From positions 1 to 17,179 of the forward strand of contig JAOXRY010000229.1 of assembly GCA_025800305.1 (NCBI GenBank): a stretch of DNA of 17,179 nucleotides, in the 5' to 3' direction. Of the stretch, positions 13,597-17,179 are shown one piece after another. Each line of letters starts with the position of its first letter. The stretch's first letter is position 1. Origin of the DNA: Campylobacterales bacterium. GTDB lineage: Bacteria > Campylobacterota > Campylobacteria > Campylobacterales > SZUA-545. The notes under the pieces are model-generated. The model worked only from the letters and a program-made list of their open reading frames with translations. It ran no database searches and had not been told where the DNA came from. The position numbers and the translations under genes are program-made.

Positions 13597-15565
13597 AACT
13601 CTTAAAACTTCCTAATTTACTTTCTAACTCTTCTATGTTTTTATAGAGAAAGCTAATTGTAGAATTTATTTCTTCAACACTTTTTGAATTCTCCCCTGAA
13701 ATCATGTGAATTTTTTCAAAGTTTTCCAAAGTCTTTTGAGATTTTTCCACTACTATTTTAAAAGTATGAGTATTTTCTTCCACTGATTTAGCACTTTGTT
13801 CTATACTCATAGAAACTTTAGAAATTTCCTCTTCAACTTTTGCAGATTCATCTGCAAGTCTGGTGATATCTTCTGTATTTTGCCCCATTTTATCGCTTAC
13901 CTCAACAACAGCCTGAACAATAATATTAATTGTAGAATTAATATCAACCAAAGATTTTTGAGTCCTTTCAGCAAGTTTTCTCACCTCATCAGCAACAACA
14001 GCAAAGCCACGACCATGTTCCCCTGCTCGTGCTGCTTCAATTGCTGCATTTAAAGCTAGAAGATTTGTCTGATCTGCTATATCTGATATAACAGTCAAAA
14101 CCCCCTTTACCTCTTCTGCATTTGAGTTTAGTTCTACAAGTTTTTCTGTAAGTTCTGCCTCTGTCTCTCTGCTTTGTTGAATTTTGCCAATCATATGAAT
14201 AATACTTTTCTTGGAATTTTCCAATGCATCTTTCGCAGATATAATATTCTCTCTATTATTTTCAGCATTTGCTTTAGCATTTTCTATGGCAGATTTATTC
14301 TCTTCTTGACTTTTTGCTGTTTCAGTAACAATTAAAACTTCTTCTTGAACCTTCTTTCCTACATTTTGTGCTGTCGCTGTAAGTTCTTCTGCTACAGAGG
14401 CTGTTTCAGCTGAAAGAGTTTTTATAGAATTAACTGTATTTGCTACTTTTTCAATGAAATGATTAAGGTTTTTATTAGACTCTCCAAACTCATCATCTTT
14501 ATCATTAGGAAGCCTCTTTGTTAAATCTCCCTCCCCTTGTGCCAAATCATGGGTTAACTCTTGCACTGTCATCAGTGGTTTTAACAGATATGTAATAAGA
14601 AACGCCATAATTAAAACAACTAAAATAACTGTTATCACAACAATAAGTGTTAAATCAAACTTCAACTCATTTAGTTCTTTTTCCACTGTAGCTTTTGGAA
14701 CACTTAAAAAGATGGTGAAAGTATTCTCAATATTTTTTATTTTCAGTGGTGCTAAATAAGTTATATGTATTTGATTGTCTTTAGCAGAGATTTTTTCAAA
14801 TTGTAGTTCTTTTGAATTACTAACAGAGTCAATTAGGATTCTATCTTGTTTCATTTCACTAAGGGTTTTGTTGATTATTGATTTTTTAGGATGTGTTAAA
14901 ATTTTTCCATTTTGAAAAACTAAAGCAGAATATCCACTTCCAAAAGGTTTAACTTTATCTGTCTTTTTTCCCAAAGACACCAATGAGATATCAACACCCG
15001 CAACACCAACAACTTCTTTATTTTTTAAAATTGGATAGGCAATTGTCGTCATAAGAATATTGTTATAGACAAATGGAGGAATAATTTCTGGCTTTTTTGA
15101 ATTAAAAGCTTTTTTATAAAACTCTCCAGCATAATCATCTTTGCTACCAGTATGTTGAAATAGCACACTATTACCATCTTTATAAAAATATGGAGCAAAA
15201 CCTAGATGACCTTCCACATCAGTAGTGTACATATCTTTTTCCCACATTGTCCATACACCAATAATATTTGAATTATTAGCAGCACTTTTAAGAATAATTT
15301 TTTGCTGTTCTTTAGAAAGTGGTTTGCCACTTTTTAATGCTTCTTCATTTAACTGCTTGAGAAATATTGGAATTTCGTTGGCAATTTCAAAATACTCTTT
15401 TAAGTCATTTCTTACTGTATAAGCTTCATACTTCAGACTTTCAGCTGTTTGAGTTGAAATGATGGAAGAAGTAATAGAAGTTGTAACAAAAAATACAATA
15501 GAAAATGACAAAACTACCAGTAATAGGATAGTTCCAATTACTTTTGATTTGATTGTTTTTAACAT
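13595..15565 (-). CDS. Methyl-accepting chemotaxis protein with dCache sensor
   Basis: This is a 656-aa inner-membrane chemoreceptor signalling through CheW-CheA to the flagellar motor. The order is TM1 (~10-32), a periplasmic dCache_1 domain (~35-300), TM2 (~304-327), HAMP (~328-380) and a cytoplasmic helical signalling domain to 656. The hairpin tip is almost invariant (SDIADQTNLLALNAAIEAARAG, about 494-515). The amino-acid-binding R-x-W signature of dCache receptors is not seen; at that place the protein has DDYAGEFYKKAF, so the ligand is open. There is no C-terminal pentapeptide for CheR/CheB docking. The start has AAGGGG a few bases upstream. The gene lies, in reverse orientation, between the 6S candidate and purD, and contains no AGATCT, unlike most of the window. 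Confidence 0.96.
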   Translation of the reverse strand: MLKTIKSKVIGTILLLVVLSFSIVFFVTTSITSSIISTQTAESLKYEAYTVRNDLKEYFEIANEIPIFLKQLNEEALKSGKPLSKEQQKIILKSAANNSNIIGVWTMWEKDMYTTDVEGHLGFAPYFYKDGNSVLFQHTGSKDDYAGEFYKKAFNSKKPEIIPPFVYNNILMTTIAYPILKNKEVVGVAGVDISLVSLGKKTDKVKPFGSGYSALVFQNGKILTHPKKSIINKTLSEMKQDRILIDSVSNSKELQFEKISAKDNQIHITYLAPLKIKNIENTFTIFLSVPKATVEKELNELKFDLTLIVVITVILVVLIMAFLITYLLKPLMTVQELTHDLAQGEGDLTKRLPNDKDDEFGESNKNLNHFIEKVANTVNSIKTLSAETASVAEELTATAQNVGKKVQEEVLIVTETAKSQEENKSAIENAKANAENNRENIISAKDALENSKKSIIHMIGKIQQSRETEAELTEKLVELNSNAEEVKGVLTVISDIADQTNLLALNAAIEAARAGEHGRGFAVVADEVRKLAERTQKSLVDINSTINIIVQAVVEVSDKMGQNTEDITRLADESAKVEEEISKVSMSIEQSAKSVEENTHTFKIVVEKSQKTLENFEKIHMISGENSKSVEEINSTISFLYKNIEELESKLGSFKS

Positions 15566-15681
15566 ACCGTCCCCTTTTGATTCTATGGTATCACAAAGAA
15601 AACCTCTTGTAAATAATGATTATGATAAAAAATGTAATATTTAATATTTTTTCCCTTTTTTCTTGAATTAGTCTATTTTGC

Positions 15682-15687
15682 TATAAT
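15682..15687 (+). promoter_or_regulatory. -10 box (TATAAT) for purD
   Basis: A perfect TATAAT lies 36 bases before the purD start, preceded by TTTTGC and a T-rich tract. Transcription would start near 15694. The 157-base region also must hold the divergent chemoreceptor promoter, for which I see no clear box. Confidence 0.65.
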
Positions 15688-15722
15688 AATCAGCTTTATA
15701 AAATTAACAATCTAGGACAACG

Positions 15723-16982
15723 ATGAAAATCTTAATTATTGGAAGTGGCGGTAGAGAATATTCTATTGGAAGAAGACTTTCACAAGATGAAAAAACTTCG
15801 GAGCTTTTCTTTGCTCCAGGAAATGGTGCAACAGAAAACTTAGGAACAAACTTAGCAATTAGTGATTATGAAGAGTTGGCAAATTATGCTGTAGAAAACG
15901 GTATTGAATTAACAATTGTAGGACCAGAAGATCCTTTAACAAAAGGGGCTGTAGATCTTTTTAGAAAAAAAGGTCTGGCTGTTTTTGGACCAACACAAGC
16001 TGCTGCAAGACTGGAAGAATCAAAAGTTTATATGAAAAACTTTCTAAGAAAATATGAGATCCCAACAGCAAAATATGTTGAAACTTCAGATCTAGCAGAA
16101 GCTGAAAACTTTATTGATACATTAGAAACTCCAATTGTTGTAAAAGCTGACGGTCTTTGTGCAGGAAAAGGTGTAATCATTGCAACTTCTCACCAAGAAG
16201 CAAAAGACACGGCAAAAGATATGCTTAGTGGTTCTATGTTTGGTGACGCTGGAGCAAAAGTTGTTGTTGAAGAGTTCTTAGATGGTTTTGAACTGTCTGT
16301 ATTTGGTATTTGTGATGGAAAAGACTTTATCACTCTTCCAGCTTGTCAAGATCACAAAAGATTGCTAGACAATGATGAAGGTCCAAACACTGGCGGGATG
16401 GGTGCATATTGCCCTGCTCCAATGGCTGATGATGTTCTTATGAAAAAAATTGAAGATAGAATTATTAGACCTACAATGGAAGGAATGATTAAAGAAGGTG
16501 CTCCTTTTGAAGGTGTTCTTTTTTGTGGAATCATGGTTGTAAATAACGAGCCTATTACTCTTGAATTCAACGTAAGATTTGGAGATCCTGAGTGTGAAGT
16601 TCTTATGCCACTTCTAAAATCAAGCCCTGTAGATCTTTTCTACAAAGCATCAACTGGAAAGTTGGGGGAGCTTAACGTAGAGTTCCACAATAAAAAAGGT
16701 CTTTGTGTTGTTATGGCAAGTGAAAACTATCCTTATAAATCTTCAACTCCAGCAAAAATCACTGTTCCAACTGAGTATGAAGAAGATGCACATATCTCCT
16801 TTGCAGGTGTAAAAAAAGAGGATGAAGACTTAATGGCTACAGGTGGTAGGGTTCTTCTTTCTGTTGCAATTGATGAAGATATTAAAAAAGCTTGTGAAAA
16901 AGCTTATAGACTTTGCCAAAACATTAAATTTGATGGAAGCCAATACAGAAAAGATATTGCTTGGCAGGTAGTTGGTAGATAA
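15723..16982 (+). CDS. purD: Phosphoribosylamine-glycine ligase (GARS)
   Basis: This cytoplasmic enzyme carries out the second step of de novo purine synthesis: phosphoribosylamine + glycine + ATP to GAR. It is 419 aa, a normal length. The N-domain opens with MKILIIGSGGRE, and GPEDPLTKG is at 67-75. The ATP-grasp core shows VVKADGLCAGKGV (139-151), VVEEFLDGFELSVF (181-194), the glycine/PRA loop DHKRLLDNDEGPNTGGMGAY (210-229), and the metal site Glu281/Asn283 in LEFNVRFGDPE (280-290). A small oddity is Tyr in place of the common His in GREYSI. AGGA lies 5 bases before the ATG. The stop overlaps the ATG of the RDD-family frame by one base (TAATG), so the two are translationally coupled. Confidence 0.97.
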   Translation: MKILIIGSGGREYSIGRRLSQDEKTSELFFAPGNGATENLGTNLAISDYEELANYAVENGIELTIVGPEDPLTKGAVDLFRKKGLAVFGPTQAAARLEESKVYMKNFLRKYEIPTAKYVETSDLAEAENFIDTLETPIVVKADGLCAGKGVIIATSHQEAKDTAKDMLSGSMFGDAGAKVVVEEFLDGFELSVFGICDGKDFITLPACQDHKRLLDNDEGPNTGGMGAYCPAPMADDVLMKKIEDRIIRPTMEGMIKEGAPFEGVLFCGIMVVNNEPITLEFNVRFGDPECEVLMPLLKSSPVDLFYKASTGKLGELNVEFHNKKGLCVVMASENYPYKSSTPAKITVPTEYEEDAHISFAGVKKEDEDLMATGGRVLLSVAIDEDIKKACEKAYRLCQNIKFDGSQYRKDIAWQVVGR

Positions 16983-17173
16983 TGGACTTTGAGAAATTAG
17001 AAAACGATTTAACAAGAGAAAACCTTACCCTTGCGTCTACATCCAAAAGAGGAAGAGCATTTGTAATAGATGAAGTATTAATCTCTTTTCTTGTGATAAT
17101 AGCTTACTGGGATAGAATTAGTACTGCTACAACCATGAATGAATCTATCGCGGAAGGTAAAATATTTTTATAG
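16982..17173 (+). CDS. RDD-family membrane protein, N-terminal part only (early stop)
   Basis: The 63-codon frame begins in a TAATG overlap with purD. It shows the RDD signature: Arg23/Arg25 (SKRGRAF), Asp30 (VIDEVLISFLVIIAY) and Asp44 (YWDRI), with the first membrane segment at ~28-43. RDD proteins normally run to ~130-180 aa with at least two or three membrane segments, so this covers only the first third. A TAG at 17171-17173 ends it 6 bases before the window edge. Either the gene is broken by a point mutation or frameshift near 17150-17170, or this is an unusual short form. RDD proteins are inner-membrane proteins of mostly unknown function, some linked to ion exchange. Confidence 0.65.
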   Translation: MDFEKLENDLTRENLTLASTSKRGRAFVIDEVLISFLVIIAYWDRISTATTMNESIAEGKIFL

Positions 17174-17179
17174 TATTTT

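Noticed and set aside
13796..14053. 85-aa plus-strand frame inside the chemoreceptor gene
   Set aside because: It lies antisense to the most conserved part of the MCP signalling domain and has no own signals.
1..17179. tRNA genes, CRISPR repeats, insertion sequences, phage genes
   Set aside because: I scanned the spacers for acceptor/T-loop patterns, regular spaced repeats, transposase-like proteins and integrases and found none.

Overview
The window looks like a chromosomal segment of a free-living member of the Campylobacterota (epsilonproteobacteria). The DNA is AT-rich (roughly one third G+C by eye). Gene content and order point the same way: a gap-pgk-tpiA block next to rsfS, an NtrB-like FlgS flagellar kinase, short ExbB/ExbD proteins, an MCP without a C-terminal pentapeptide, and a candidate 6S RNA in the purD neighbourhood. 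Genus cannot be fixed by eye; a Sulfurimonas- or Arcobacter-like organism is my inference. I see no insertion sequence, prophage, CRISPR array, tRNA or rRNA.

Left part (1-7145). A minus-strand pair comes first: metG (methionyl-tRNA synthetase) and, downstream of it and cut by the window edge, a protein resembling the Mur-ligase N-terminal domain. A 555-base gap (2682-3236) with several inverted repeats follows, then a plus-strand orphan of 114 aa. A minus-strand glycolytic operon gap-pgk-tpiA runs into a 96-aa unknown gene that starts with TTG directly after the tpiA stop. The Gap protein is divergent. rsfS (ribosome silencing factor) is divergent from gap, and nadD, which sits between them in Campylobacter, is missing.

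Middle (7159-13107). Five tightly packed minus-strand genes form one operon: CNNM/CBS membrane protein, M48 (Ste24-like) membrane protease, ExbB, ExbD and an OmpR-type response regulator with no partner kinase. Divergent from it are a lipoprotein and flgS. The first conventional start codon of flgS has no ribosome binding site, while an ATC codon upstream has a perfect one. An isochorismatase-family hydrolase converges on flgS.

Right part (13108-17179). A 487-base non-coding stretch carries two divergent RNA signals. One is a consensus TTGACA-17-TAGAAT promoter reading leftwards into a GC hairpin. The other is a TATAAT promoter reading rightwards into a roughly 200-nt structured RNA that is very probably 6S RNA. 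A minus-strand chemoreceptor gene lies between this RNA and purD. purD overlaps by one base an RDD-family membrane protein frame that stops after 63 codons, right at the window end.

The most interesting items are the 6S candidate separated from purD by a chemoreceptor gene, the unassigned leftward RNA, the possible AUC start of flgS, the divergent GAPDH, and about 39 AGATCT palindromes that are absent across the chemoreceptor interval.
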